Source: Syncephalis fuscata
Taxonomy: Eukaryota; Zoopagomycota; Zoopagomycetes; Zoopagales; Piptocephalidaceae
Length of the DNA stretch: 64,000 bases
Assembly: GCA_025786725.1 (NCBI GenBank)
Contig: JAHLTZ010000024.1
Span: 62,001-126,000 of the forward strand
Reading direction: 5' to 3'
Shown piece after piece: positions 12,880 through 24,941 of the stretch. How positions within the stretch are numbered: position 1 is the stretch's first letter; every line of letters starts with the position of its first letter. Made by a program: the position numbers and the translations under genes. The notes under the pieces are model-generated. The model saw only the letters and a program-made list of their open reading frames with translations, ran no database searches and was not told where the DNA came from.

Positions 12880-14250
12880 TTACGTTGTTTTAAGGCGTAA
12901 ATCATCAGCCGAGACAGCTGGCACATGAGGGAATTCCTCGGTGGCATCTAAATAGGCGGCATCGCTACCATAAGTACCAATATTCAACTGAGATTGATGG
13001 TGGTGGTGATTATCCGCCGCATGGAGGGCCGTGCCTGCATGCATGTAGGAGTCGGCCCGTAAGCTTTCTAAACAATAGCCAGCATCGGATACATTAACCA
13101 CGCCTGATTTGGTCAAGTCAGCTGGATGTACTACATTGGTGGTTGATGCGGCCTCGCCCATCATAGACCATCACCGTAAATATGTTCGCCAAAGATATCG
13201 TCGGACATGCCGTTATTATGGAATTCGTGACCATAATGGTCCTGGTGGTTGCTGTCATGGGTGGCAACACCTGTTGTCGTCGTAATAGCAACACCGGCTC
13301 CTGGTGATACAGTTTCACTTTGGCCGTAATGAGGATTTGTATAGGAGGCAAGAAGTGGATCCTCGGCAAATGGACTATACACTGCCGTTGGCATGGCTGC
13401 ATCATGACGTGGTAGTGGTGCACCGCCGTGTAATTTGTCAAGACCGGCAGCGGTCATATTGGCACTAGCATCAAAGATAAATGGGTCGGAAAGCTGTGCC
13501 GGTGCTGTATTATGTGTTTCATGGATGGGCATAGACGTGGCACCTGCTTCCATATCAGCTTCACGCATATAGATACTAGCGCGTTGGGTGGCACCAAACT
13601 AGGTGGTGGCATATCACGCTGGAGCATATTGTTCGTTTTATACGCAGCCATTGCTTCCTCTTGACGTCTACGACGATTACGTACCACACGAATACCCATA
13701 AAGACAAATAGTGCCACAACATCACGGCTGCTATACCAATACCTATGTAGACGGCGGTCATTGAACCAGTCTGAGCATTCTGTTCTGCCGATTGAGCACT
13801 AACATTGCTAGTATCATTGGGGAATGGATTACCAGTATTAGTGCTGGCCGATGGGAATGGTTGGCTGCTGGTCGATGGGTTGGCTGAAGCATCTGGCAGT
13901 GTATTAGTAGATTTCGTATCATCATTACTTGAGCGAGGTGACGTATTCGTATCAGCATTATTGTTATTGGTCTCTGGTGCTGGTGCTGGCTGATTATGGT
14001 CATTAGACTGTGGTGGTGGTGACGATGATGGTCCAGGCATTGGTGTCGATGGCTGCTGTGATGGCGGGAAGGGCGATGATGGCGATGATGGTGTCGATGG
14101 ACTCGCTGGTGTCGATGGTGTATCTGAACCTGTATTGGGCGGTGCTTCAGTCTTACCGTGTTCTTTATCCCAGCTCTTACAAATGCCGTTACGAATAAAC
14201 TTGACCAAATGGAAATTGGCACCACAGTATTTATCTTCAAGCCAGCCCAT
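12880..14250 (-). CDS. Second Ser/Thr/Pro-rich single-pass membrane protein (frameshifted)
   Basis: Starts MGWLEDKYCGANFHLVKFIR at 14250. A short N-part with two cysteines (YCG, ICK) precedes a Ser/Thr/Pro/Asn-rich stalk, a transmembrane segment (YIGIGIAA to ALFVFMGIRVV), an RRRR cluster, and a cytoplasmic tail with His-rich and acidic parts ending RLKTT. The frame changes three times by single bases: near 13725 inside the membrane segment, near 13605, and near 13165. No intron signals explain these changes, and both sides read as clean protein, so assembly indels are likely. No signal peptide is evident. The architecture matches the gene at 7252-9132 (short head, mucin-like stalk, one membrane helix, Arg cluster, disordered tail), which suggests related roles but not proven homology. 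Confidence 0.65.
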
Positions 14251-15674
14251 AATGTACTATGTTAATAGAGGCAGTAACAATAGCAGCAAATTAACTAGCA
14301 CTACAAAGCTTGCTCGACAGATATACTATTTCGTAAACTAACGAAGAAAGTAATTGCTACTGGCGTTAAGCAAATACCCGGTTACTAAAACGGTCTCGTT
14401 ACTATTACTAACAACAAGACAAAAAAATAGCTATAGAGTGGAAAAGAACCACTTTACACTAGTCGTCACTGCTCCTATATTATTAAATGGACCCAAAAGA
14501 TAGTTAGAGCGTATCGTTAATATTATGTAGTTGTAGAGAGTAGGAACGAGACGGGAATAAACCAAAATGGTGGGCGTAAACGTTAAAATAAAATTTCGTA
14601 AAAGCACTTGTCGTTATAGCAATTAAAATGGCGCGCAAGAAACGTGAATAAGAAGAACGGAAGTAAGAATAGGCCAAGTTGGAAAGAAAAAGGCGAGGTA
14701 TTTCCTTTTCTTTTCTCTATAACGAATAAACCAAATAGAAATCGGAGTACGAGCCACGTGCACGTAAAAATGAGAATAGAAATACCATTAAGACTCCGTC
14801 ATTATACCAATGATGTCGCATGTCTCACGTGGTGCCAATTAAGTGTTTGTATTTAATTATAGATTAATAGCGTTGTTCCTTTTTATAACTCATAGCTAGA
14901 TTATTTCAATCAGTATACACACACATACAATTATATACTGGTTATTACCCCTATATGAATAGTGATACTGAGTGTATAACGGTTATATACACCATAGGCG
15001 ATGATATATATATATAGGTGTGTGTACAAGATAGGGGACGGTGATGGGATAACACGTGTAAAGTGTGCTCATATCATACCATGGCTTATCACAATAAACG
15101 TTACAAATAATACAAAAAGTGGGTACTTTTAAACTAAGGCATTAATTTAGAGAGAGAGAGAGAAAACGAGAGATATACCAAAATACTGTATCTGACTAAT
15201 CATACGATATAATCGTAATAATATTAATAGAAAGATGGCTTCTAAAATTTAACCAAATCAAAGAAATCAATTACTTCTTGAGTAATTGTGGCGTGATAAT
15301 TAACGCAAAACCACCAATAATAGATTATCCAACATATAAATACCTGCCTAATGATTAACTGACCAATCAATCAAGCAATATATATATATGAATATATATA
15401 TCGAATATGGTTATAAACCTTATAATCGTTAACAAAAATTCAATAAAGCACGTTAGCAATAGAAACAAGAAGGAAAGAAATACGTAGACTACGGCATTCT
15501 AAACCCGTCCTATGTTTTGTAGAAGATGATATGGTCACGAGTGCTACACTATTGTGTGTGTGTGTGTGTTCGCCTTGTTAAAAGTCGTAGTAATTAAAAT
15601 CTATCATTTTGTCTTGTCAATACAAATAACTAATTACTATATTTTATCATTAATAGAAATAAAAGTAATATTTA
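14251..15674. other. Gene-free stretch with repeats
   Basis: Leader of the membrane-protein gene at 14250 (purine-rich plus strand) followed by AT-rich 3' flank of PRP31. It holds a TG run at about 15553-15570, GA repeats near 15151-15165, and short AT palindromes near 15010 and 15380-15400. I see no gene. A possible intron (GTAG...CATAG, about 50 bp, minus strand) lies just upstream of the ATG at 14250. Confidence 0.5.
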
Positions 15675-17879
15675 TTATAATGTTACGATTGAGATGGGTG
15701 TCGTCGTCGCCTTTGTTTTATCCATATTGGCATCTTCTTTTTCCATTGTGGTGCGTTTACGTTTAACTTGAAGAAATCCTTGAGCACCGTCAAAGTAACG
15801 ACTATTTAATTGTTGGAGCTTTTGGGCACGAGCCTCAGGATTCTCCAATTCAATGCCCTGTACAGGTGTAAAGGCCAGCGATGAAGATAATCCAGAAGTG
15901 GCACCCGATGAACCAGACCATAGGTTTTAAGGCGCCTCTGCATTGCATTACTAACATTGGCTAGAAAGCATAAACATAAGCATAAATAATAAATAATAAA
16001 TAACATGTTAATAGTATTGCTACTAATGGCTTACTTTTTGTACGAGATTCGGCGACAGCAGCACGAATACGTCCAATTTGTTTGGTCATCATGCCTAGTC
16101 CTCTTGACTCATCCATAGAAAAGCTCTCGTCTTCTAAAGCATTAAAGTGTACACGGTTCTGTTGACGTCGTAGTTCGGTCAATTCATAGGCCTCTTTTTG
16201 TTTACGCACACTATAATAGCATAAATAGTAGCACGATGTTAGTCTAGCCATCTCTACTTACCGTCGACCACCACGCTTTTTCTTAGCCGCTTCAATGGGT
16301 GCCGGAAGAGCACGCGTATTCTTATTAGGTGCTGGTTCTTGCATCTTTTCAAGTCGCTTTCTAATTCTTGTAACATTTCTTGACCATTTTCACCTAAACA
16401 CAATAAACAATAATTCTATTATTTACGCTTTAACTATTTACCGTTAGATCCTTTCTGACACCGATCAATACGTGCAGCAAGTGTACATCTAATCATAATA
16501 TAACATACAACACATTAATTAATCAATCAAATCTATGTACAAAAAATATAATAACTTACTTGGCCGCCACAATACGTGTAGCTTTTGTACGTAGATCAAG
16601 TGGGATACGCGATATAAGTTCGGAATAGTATATAAATCCTGCGTGACGTTGCATGCCAATATTAGAAAATCCCGTGCGTGCTTTGGCCGATGCACCTAAT
16701 ACCTAATTAATAGAACCATTAGAATCTAAATAGCTATATCTACTAATACTTACTTGAATATTACAAGCTGGCATTTTACTTAAAGCAGTTAAACCACCCG
16801 CTGCACCCATCATCTTTGCTGCAGTAGATGTGCCGATAATAGCCGATAAATTGGGTGCAATCAGTTGCATTCTCGATTCAACATAATTAAGTATCTAATA
16901 GCAACATTAGCCTATACAATTATTACATTTATTATATTGCTATATCTCTATTACCTTGCTGCGTGCTTCATCGAGTGACAGTGCCATAGTACATGCTTCA
17001 TCAACCAACTGCCACTCTTCTTCGCTTAAAAGACGACCACGCGTTGTAGAACCGGCCATCCTCACTACCATAATAGTCGCTGAAGGCAATACTGTATCCA
17101 AACTAAGGTTGGCCAAATCCTATCCATAATATTGCAACGAGGTTAATACATTAATATAGTAATCGTTATTCATTCATCTTACCGGTGCATTGCCAATCGC
17201 CTTTACAGTCTGTACATAATCATATGGATTCAACACTAGTGATTCCAATTCAGGAAAACGAGCAGCATAATGATCTCTAATAAACTACATAAATACATTA
17301 GAGTTGGTCGATCATAACAGTAGTAATGGTGGCGGTAGTAGTATACCGTTTAGCCATCCTACCTTATGTACAGCAAGAATCTCATTATCGACATCAGCAG
17401 TTAAATTGTTGGCTTGTACAATTGTTGTATATTCTGGATGATGTTCAACTGGCCCAGCAAAACTGGCTGCCGTTGCTTGTTGCTGTGTAAATTCTCCAAT
17501 TCGCTATACCGCCAAAAATATTAATAAACTAGATTCAGTATATTATTCGTTGTAGAATACCTGTAGAATACCCATCACTGTTCTGGTACGCAATAACTTT
17601 GCTACATCGTGTATACTCTTCGCACTAGCCACTAATTGATTAATACGTCTTTCTGTTTCTTCAGCTTCTCTTTCGAAATGGCTACTATATCGCTGCTATT
17701 GACTTGTTGTTGCAGCGTGGATTCATCGTCTTCCATAATTCATCCTGATCCACATCTAGTCCGTCTTCTCCATCGGCCATAGCATTGCGGTCAGTCGCCA
17801 GGTTGTCGTCTGATCCGGCTTCATCTAAATCATTGCCAAGATCGTCGAGATCTGCCAGTAATTCATCGGCAAGTGACAT
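15675..17879 (-). CDS. PRP31: U4/U6 snRNP component Prp31 (NOSIC/Nop domain)
   Basis: Spliceosomal Prp31, which holds the U4/U6 duplex with the 15.5K protein and bridges to U5 in the tri-snRNP. It starts [17 protein letters not shown] at 17879. The NOSIC region gives [19 protein letters not shown]; the Nop domain gives [37 protein letters not shown] and CTLAARID; the C-terminal part gives KKRGGRRVRKQKE and, after a shift, [18 protein letters not shown]. There are about eight introns. Frameshifts: one near 15922 (after KTYG) and apparently two in exon 1 (near 17735 and 17690). Both flanks still match the family, so this looks like sequence error. It diverges from the arsenite methyltransferase gene with 174 bp between starts. 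Identification is firm from motifs alone. Confidence 0.93.
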
Positions 17880-18053
17880 CGTGTAAAAGAATAAAGAAAT
17901 AAAAAGAACCACCTTCTTAATTAATTATAGGCCATTTTTTGTGGTAAAAAGAATAACATCACAGAAATTATTTTAATAATTTAAAACACTCAATCCATTT
18001 TTCATTAGCCATTGCAACAACATTAACACAGTAGCCGTAACAATAGCGCCAAT

Positions 18054-19627
18054 ATGTCTTGCACTAAAGATAACAACACAACCAATGCTTCTTGTTGCCC
18101 AACTAAAGAAGCCACACCTATGCACGATGTAGTTAAAGACTATTATGGCAAGGTACTTTCGAGTAGTAAAGATTTAAAGACATCAGGTAACTAGTTGAGA
18201 TGGATGTATACACGTATACTTACATATCATTCCTATCAATGTGACGATAGCCTGTACATCATGCACTCCTCCACCAGCTGCCGTTAAAGAAGCATTCAAT
18301 TAATCCCCGATGAAGTACTAGGTATGTCTGGATAGATTAACGCGTTCTTATTATCTAACTTTACTAAACATGACCATCTATAGATAAATTCTATGGCTGT
18401 GGTGCACCTTTACCTTCAGGCATCGATGGACTCACTGTACTGGATCTTGGATCAGGTTCTGGACGTGATTGTTATGTTGCGGCCAAACTTGTCGGTCCTA
18501 CTGGTCGAGTAATTGGTTAGTTCGTTATGTGCTAGTCAATGATTACTAATCGAATATTCACACTGCTCTAATTAGGCATTGATATGACGGATGAACAGCT
18601 GACAGTGGCCCGCAACCATGTAAATACATTTGCCACCAATCTTGGCTGGCAGCCTAATCTCGAATTCCGTACCGGATATATTGAACGTATTCATGGTAAG
18701 TTTAAGCATATTAGCCATAATAAGCAGATCTATTAACATCATATATCATATACCCTATAGAGGCAGGTATTGAAGATGAATCAGTGGACATTGTTATATC
18801 CAACTGTGTAGTCAATCTATCACCTGACAAGCCAGCGGTCATTCGTGGTGTCTATAAAGCTCTACGAAAAGGGGGCGAATTTTACTTTTCAGATGTGTAA
18901 GTAATTAATAAACATTTAAACATTTATAACAATAATACTAATTTATTAATTAGTTATGCTGACCGCCGTCTTTCTGAAGAAGCACGCAACCACGATGTTC
19001 TAGTTGGCGAATGTATTGGAGGAGCCTTATACACCGAGGTAATGATCTGCTGTTACTTATCATTGCTGTTACCCACTAATCCTTTTCTTTGTAGGATTTC
19101 CGTCGTATTTGTCAACAAGTAGGATTTACTAATCCAAGAATTATATCACAAACACCATTGACGGTCGAAGATGAAGCATTGGCCAAAGTAGTAGGCAATG
19201 CCAAATTCTACTCTATTACTTATCGTCTATTTAAAGTTGATGGTCTTGAGGACCGTGAAGAAGATTATGGTGATAGTGCTACTTATCTAGGCTCTATTAA
19301 TGATGATAATACAAACACGTATACATTAGATGGGGTAAGTGACTAGTTTATAGTTATTTATACATGTGTGTGTGCGTGTAGCTAATAAATATTTAATATT
19401 AGCACGTCCAACTTGTCACTCATCAATCAACACCGATTAGTGGCAATGTGGCACGTATTCTACAATCTAGTTGGCTTCATAATCATTTTGAGGTGAAGAC
19501 GTTAAAGGATTCATCACAACAACAGCATTATGGATTATTTAAGCCAACTACGTCATTAAACAACAACAATAATAACAATAATAATTGTTGTAGCGATACG
19601 GCCACCACTAAAGAGAAATGCTGCTAA
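18054..19627 (+). CDS. Arsenite methyltransferase (AS3MT/ArsM type)
   Basis: SAM-dependent methyltransferase that converts trivalent arsenic to methylated species. SAM motif: [20 protein letters not shown]. All four cysteines of the animal enzyme have counterparts: the Cys of SACTSC, the Cys of FYGCG, ISNCVVN and GECIGGALY. The N-terminus has a CC pair (ASCCPT) and the C-terminus a short Asn-rich tail ending in two CC pairs (NNCCSD, EKCC), as in other ArsM/AS3MT proteins where terminal Cys pairs bind As(III). About eight exons from ATG 18054 to TAA at 19627. One frameshift lies near 18300, between KEAF and LIPDEVL. The stop is only 24 bp from the convergent DNAJC8-like stop. Fungal arsM-type genes are often considered horizontally acquired in origin; here introns and base usage match the neighbours, so any transfer is old. 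Confidence 0.93.
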
Positions 19628-19651
19628 TTGGATCCTTCCTTCCCACTTAAT

Positions 19652-20376
19652 CTATAATCCGGCTGGCCGTTTAATATACGGCTTATTAGCATCTTCAGCT
19701 AATAATTTAGGTGGTCGTAATTCTTTACGCTTCTTATTGCTCTTCTTTCCTTTACCGCCGGCCATAAAGTCTCGCCAATTACCGACCCTTGTATCTCGTG
19801 AATCCTCCCAAGCTTTATCGGCTTGTTTCTTACGCTTACGTGTCTCAATATCTTCATCCACCTTACGCATTTCATTACTTTCTCGCTCCATTTCCTTCTT
19901 CAATAAACGACGACGCCGTAACTCTTCTTCAATTAGCAAATCCTTAAACTTATTGCGAACAGCTTCTTTAAACGCTGCCGATGTTTCATCGACTGTATCG
20001 GTGGTGGCAGTCGTGGTTGCTGCTTCTTTACCTGCACCCTTATTCATCGCTGTGTGCACTGAATGCTGTGCCTCTGACACCAATTGCAATAACCAAGTCC
20101 GTCTTTTCTCGTCATTTAACTCAGTTTCTGCCTTCTTTAACATATCAAATGCTTCTTGTGAACGTGGATGCTTGCCTTGTCAGGATGAATCAACAATGAC
20201 TTGCGTCTATAGGCTAATTTGACCTCTTTATCGGTAAATTGATAGGACAGTTGCAGTATAGCAAATGGGTCCATTTTGAAGCAGCCTAGTACACGCTCTA
20301 CTTCTTGGTCGCGTTGTAGCTGTGTGGCTTCATTCTGCAAATAAGCTTCGAGTTTCTTCTCTTCTTCAGTCTCCAT
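19652..20376 (-). CDS. J-domain protein, DNAJC8/Spf31 type
   Basis: Small J-domain co-chaperone linked to the spliceosome. The N-terminus (METEEEKKLEAYLQNEA, from 20376) precedes a J domain: DPFAILQLSYQFTDKEVKLA, then the HPD motif in LLIHPDKA, then HPRSQEAFDMLKKAE. The C-terminal half is a long charged helix ending with the family signature WEDSRDTRVGNWRDFMAG and LRPPKLL. No introns. Length is about 240 residues, as in the family. A single-base frameshift lies near 20152, inside PDKA/HPRS; one extra A in the preceding homopolymer would restore the usual PDKAKHPRS. It diverges from LSM4 with 174 bp between starts, and both proteins act in RNA splicing or turnover. Confidence 0.92.
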
Positions 20377-20518
20377 ACTTTCAAACGAATAGTAGATCTA
20401 CGATAAACAAACAGTAGTAAATAATCGGAAAAGGATTAGTGTAGTCAACGATGACTAGACGCGCGGTTCTATCCTTTTTCTTCTTCGTTCTTTATCTACT
20501 TTGTCACTATCCGTCATA

Positions 20519-20543
<25 letters not shown>
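20519..20543. repeat. (CA)n microsatellite in the LSM4/DNAJC8 shared promoter
   Basis: A perfect run of about 12 CA units lies in the 174-bp gap between two divergent genes, ending 8 bp before the LSM4 start codon, so it is in the promoter or 5' leader. Confidence 0.9.
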
Positions 20544-20549
<6 letters not shown>

Positions 20550-20550
20550 C

Positions 20551-21292
20551 ATGGTAAGAACACTTAATAAGTGGCGTAAATAGGCTAGAATACTGATCAT
20601 ACTATAATAGCTGCCATTATCACTTTTAGTGACCTCAAAGGGTCACCCAATGGTTAGTTATTAGACTATAGGCATGGTTCATCTATTAAACTGAATGTAT
20701 CTATTGATTGATTAGTTGGTAGAGCTAAAGAATGGCGAGACATACAACGGCCACTTGGTTAACTGCGATAACTTTATGAATCTTACGCTTAAAGGCGTGA
20801 TTCAAACATCTCCTGTAAGTATTATAAATATGTATGTATATAATAGTATATTAATTACTATGGATATATTAATTAGGATGGTGATCGATTCTGGCGTCTA
20901 AAGGAGTGTTATATTCGAGGCAGTACTATTAAATATCTACGTATTCCTGATGTTGTACGTATTATAATCAATTACTTAATATCTAATGATTTAACAAATA
21001 ATATATACATATACATATATATATAATAGGCCATTGACATTGCTAAAGAAGAAGCATCAAGAAATCGTGGCAGTGGTGGTGGTCGCGGCGGTCGTGGTGG
21101 TTCTGGTGGCGGTTCTGGTCGTGGTGGCAATCGTGGCGGTGGAGCAAGTGGTGGCCGTGGCGGTAATAACAATAGTCGTGGCGGTATGCGAGGTAAGTAA
21201 ATAATACACAAATATATTACAATATAATTAATATTTAATTTATATTTAATTTATATTTAATTATCATAATTGTTATAGGTCGTGGTCGTTAA
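20551..21292 (+). CDS. LSM4: Sm-like protein LSm4 with RGG tail
   Basis: Subunit of the Lsm1-7 (mRNA decay) and Lsm2-8 (U6 snRNP) rings. Sm1 motif: [20 protein letters not shown]; Sm2 motif: [14 protein letters not shown]; then a Gly/Arg-rich RGG tail ending RGRGR, as in other eukaryotes. Six exons: 20551-20553, 20611-20652, 20716-20814, 20877-20954, 21030-21192 and 21279-21292. The first coding exon is only the ATG, spliced to CTGCCATTATCA, which gives [15 protein letters not shown], the expected LSm4 N-terminus. That fit is why I chose this start over internal ones. Convergent with ATG12, 106 bp between stops. Confidence 0.95.
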
Positions 21293-21398
21293 ATGCTATC
21301 CATAAAATGATTATTAATAAGCAACAAAATAGTTTATTTAGTATAGTTTTATTATAGTTAATTAATGTACAATAATACGATGACTATTATACATTCTA

Positions 21399-22109
21399 TT
21401 ATCCCCAAGCTGGTGTGATACAATAATTGATAATCAACTGACCATCGGTACTAAAACACTAATATTATACATTAGTAGTTATACTATATATTATATATTT
21501 ATATTATATATTTATATTACCTTGTGTAAATTGGACATCACTTCATCAGGTGCAGGGGCAAATGAGCTATTAATGTAAAGAAACTAATCAAATTGAATTA
21601 GTTACTTGTAATTACTATTAATAACACTTACTAATGGATCTTGTAATTTAAGTCGTAATTCTTTACGTAAAAATACGCCTACAGTATGAAAACGATGTGA
21701 TGCATTGATTTGAAATCGATTCTCTTTCATAATAGGTGCATTACCAATAGCTCGAAATCGTACTGGTACTATAAATATAATAGTTTATTAATATAACACA
21801 TATTAATAGACTCGTTCTATTTAACTTACACTTTGTAGTATTACGTTGACGTAATTGTTGTAGTGTTTCTTGAATCTGTTCAACAGTTACTTTGCTATTC
21901 TCTTCTTCCTTCTCTTCTTCTTCTTCTTCTTCCTCCTCCTCCTCTTCTTCTTCCTCTTCTTCTTCTTCCTCTTCTTCTTTTTCTAAACTTGTATCTTCAA
22001 AATTAAATGGAATTCGCAAGCCTTCTCTTTTTGTAACAGTATTAGATACATCCATATCTTCTTCGCTTAGGTTATTTGAAGATATTTTTAGTCTAATGCC
22101 TCTTTCCAT
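21399..22109 (-). CDS. ATG12: Ubiquitin-like autophagy protein Atg12
   Basis: Ubiquitin-like modifier conjugated to Atg5 in autophagosome formation. Exon 1 (from ATG 22109) codes a disordered head with a poly-Glu tract of about 25 residues. The following exons give the ubiquitin fold: VPVRFRAIGNAPIMKENRF, VGVFLRKELRLKL, FLYINSSFAPAPDEV, CFSTDGQLIINYC, ending ITPAWG with the C-terminal Gly used for conjugation directly before TAA. The third exon starts at 21583 and the last at 21458; upstream AG choices that look tempting break the frame. The core is very close to animal and plant Atg12. It diverges from RPT3 with 241 bp between starts. Confidence 0.95.
21905..21986. repeat. GAA/GAG-rich tract coding poly-Glu in Atg12
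   Basis: Mixed TTC/TCC/TCT run on the plus strand, reading as Glu codons on the minus strand inside ATG12 exon 1. The codon mix (GAA and GAG) shows it is not a freshly slipped pure repeat. Confidence 0.9.
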
Positions 22110-22350
22110 AGTGAATGATGATGAGTGCAGTGGAGTGACGTGTACTCTGTGTAGACAAGTGTGATAATGTGAATAAACAAATGAATCAAAGTCTACGTCG
22201 TCTTCTTCTTTCCACTACTCACCTTTTAAATACTGTAGGCATCTATCTTTTACTTAGCACAAAGACCCACACACACACACACACTATTCTATTGTCGTCC
22301 AAGTACTTTTGCTCGTATTTGATAAATATTCTTGCTTCTTGTTGACGATT

Positions 22351-23800
<1,450 letters not shown>

Positions 23801-24941
23801 GAATAAATACTTGATGTTATGACTTACAAATAGTTAATTAAACAATAATTCAACACATTGTATCATATTTGTATTTATATTGTACTATAGAATATAACCA
23901 ATAAGGTTATTACTTTTATCCAAGGTGAGAGAAAGCGCATGTTATCACCAGAGGCTATCCGGTTCCAATTGCCATATGAACGTACGTATACATGTATATA
24001 TGTATGTATGTATGTGTGGATGGATGTATGAACAAATATCGTACATTTCCCAATCTGGACACAACCATAACAAGTAGTAGAAATAGGAGTGACAATAACG
24101 ACCGCACTGTACTTTTACTACTAAATAACTACCCACCACATTTTACCATGGTACAATATCGCCAAATCCACACTAACTATTATAATTATAATAATTATAT
24201 TGAATCAATAAGTCATTTAACAAAAAAAGTGGCTATCCAATAAAGTTGTATAAATCAATCGATATTTTATTTACTTTTATTACCGCTTTCCTTTCTAATG
24301 TTAGTTTATTGATACCACACACACACACGGTCACTTTTTACTTGAATCCTTGGCTACGATAAATAGCGACTGTGACCCTTTTATTTTTATTTACATTATT
24401 ACTTTTACTTTTACTTTACTTTTATTATTTATAGTATTATTTTAATAGTCTACACCTGTGCCCCTATTCCCCTTTACTCCGTAGTCATTAGCGTCTATTC
24501 TATTTGAACCACTAGGAGGTCATTGCAAGTCATCATCTCTATAGAAGCGTGTCTATGTGTGTCGGTGTCGGTGTATGCATGTATCCATTGTGCGCGTGCT
24601 CCTTATTCTGCGGCGTTTCCTTTGTCTAGACACTATTGTCTGTGTGTGATACACGACTTGCTTTTCTTCTTGATATCCGAACCTTGTTACTGACTGAGTG
24701 TAGAAATAGTGCAGCTTAGTATTTGAATCTTAAAAGTCGTAGTATTAGTATTAGTAATAGTAACAACAACAACAGCCAGGTTCTTACTAATAGTATTAGT
24801 AAAAGTATTGGCATAGCCAGTCGAGTCAATCAGTTCAAACTGATTGTTAATCGGCTATTCTATTTATTCTTCATATTTACATATATATTTATTGATATAT
24901 ACTTACAACTACAGGTGATAGGCGTTGCTAATTAATATACA
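23801..24941. other. Gene-free stretch; pyrimidine-rich leader of next gene
   Basis: No gene seen. From about 24240 to 24720 the plus strand is rich in T/C runs and TG-rich words, the same asymmetry seen before other genes here but on the plus strand, matching the plus orientation of the next gene. A CTACAG/GTGATAGG junction near 24914 could be a splice site in a leader. Confidence 0.5.

Noticed and set aside
13758..14240. His-rich frame overlapping the second membrane-protein gene
   Set aside because: Frame shadow of the Ser/Pro/Thr codons of the stalk; the in-frame start and the membrane segment support the other frame.
12880..14250. Calling the second membrane-protein gene a pseudogene
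   Set aside because: Its frame breaks are of the same type as those in essential genes nearby, so assembly indels explain them equally well.
21892..22164. Poly-Ser frame opposite the ATG12 poly-Glu tract
   Set aside because: Antisense reading of the GAA/GAG repeat; ATG12 on the other strand is certain.
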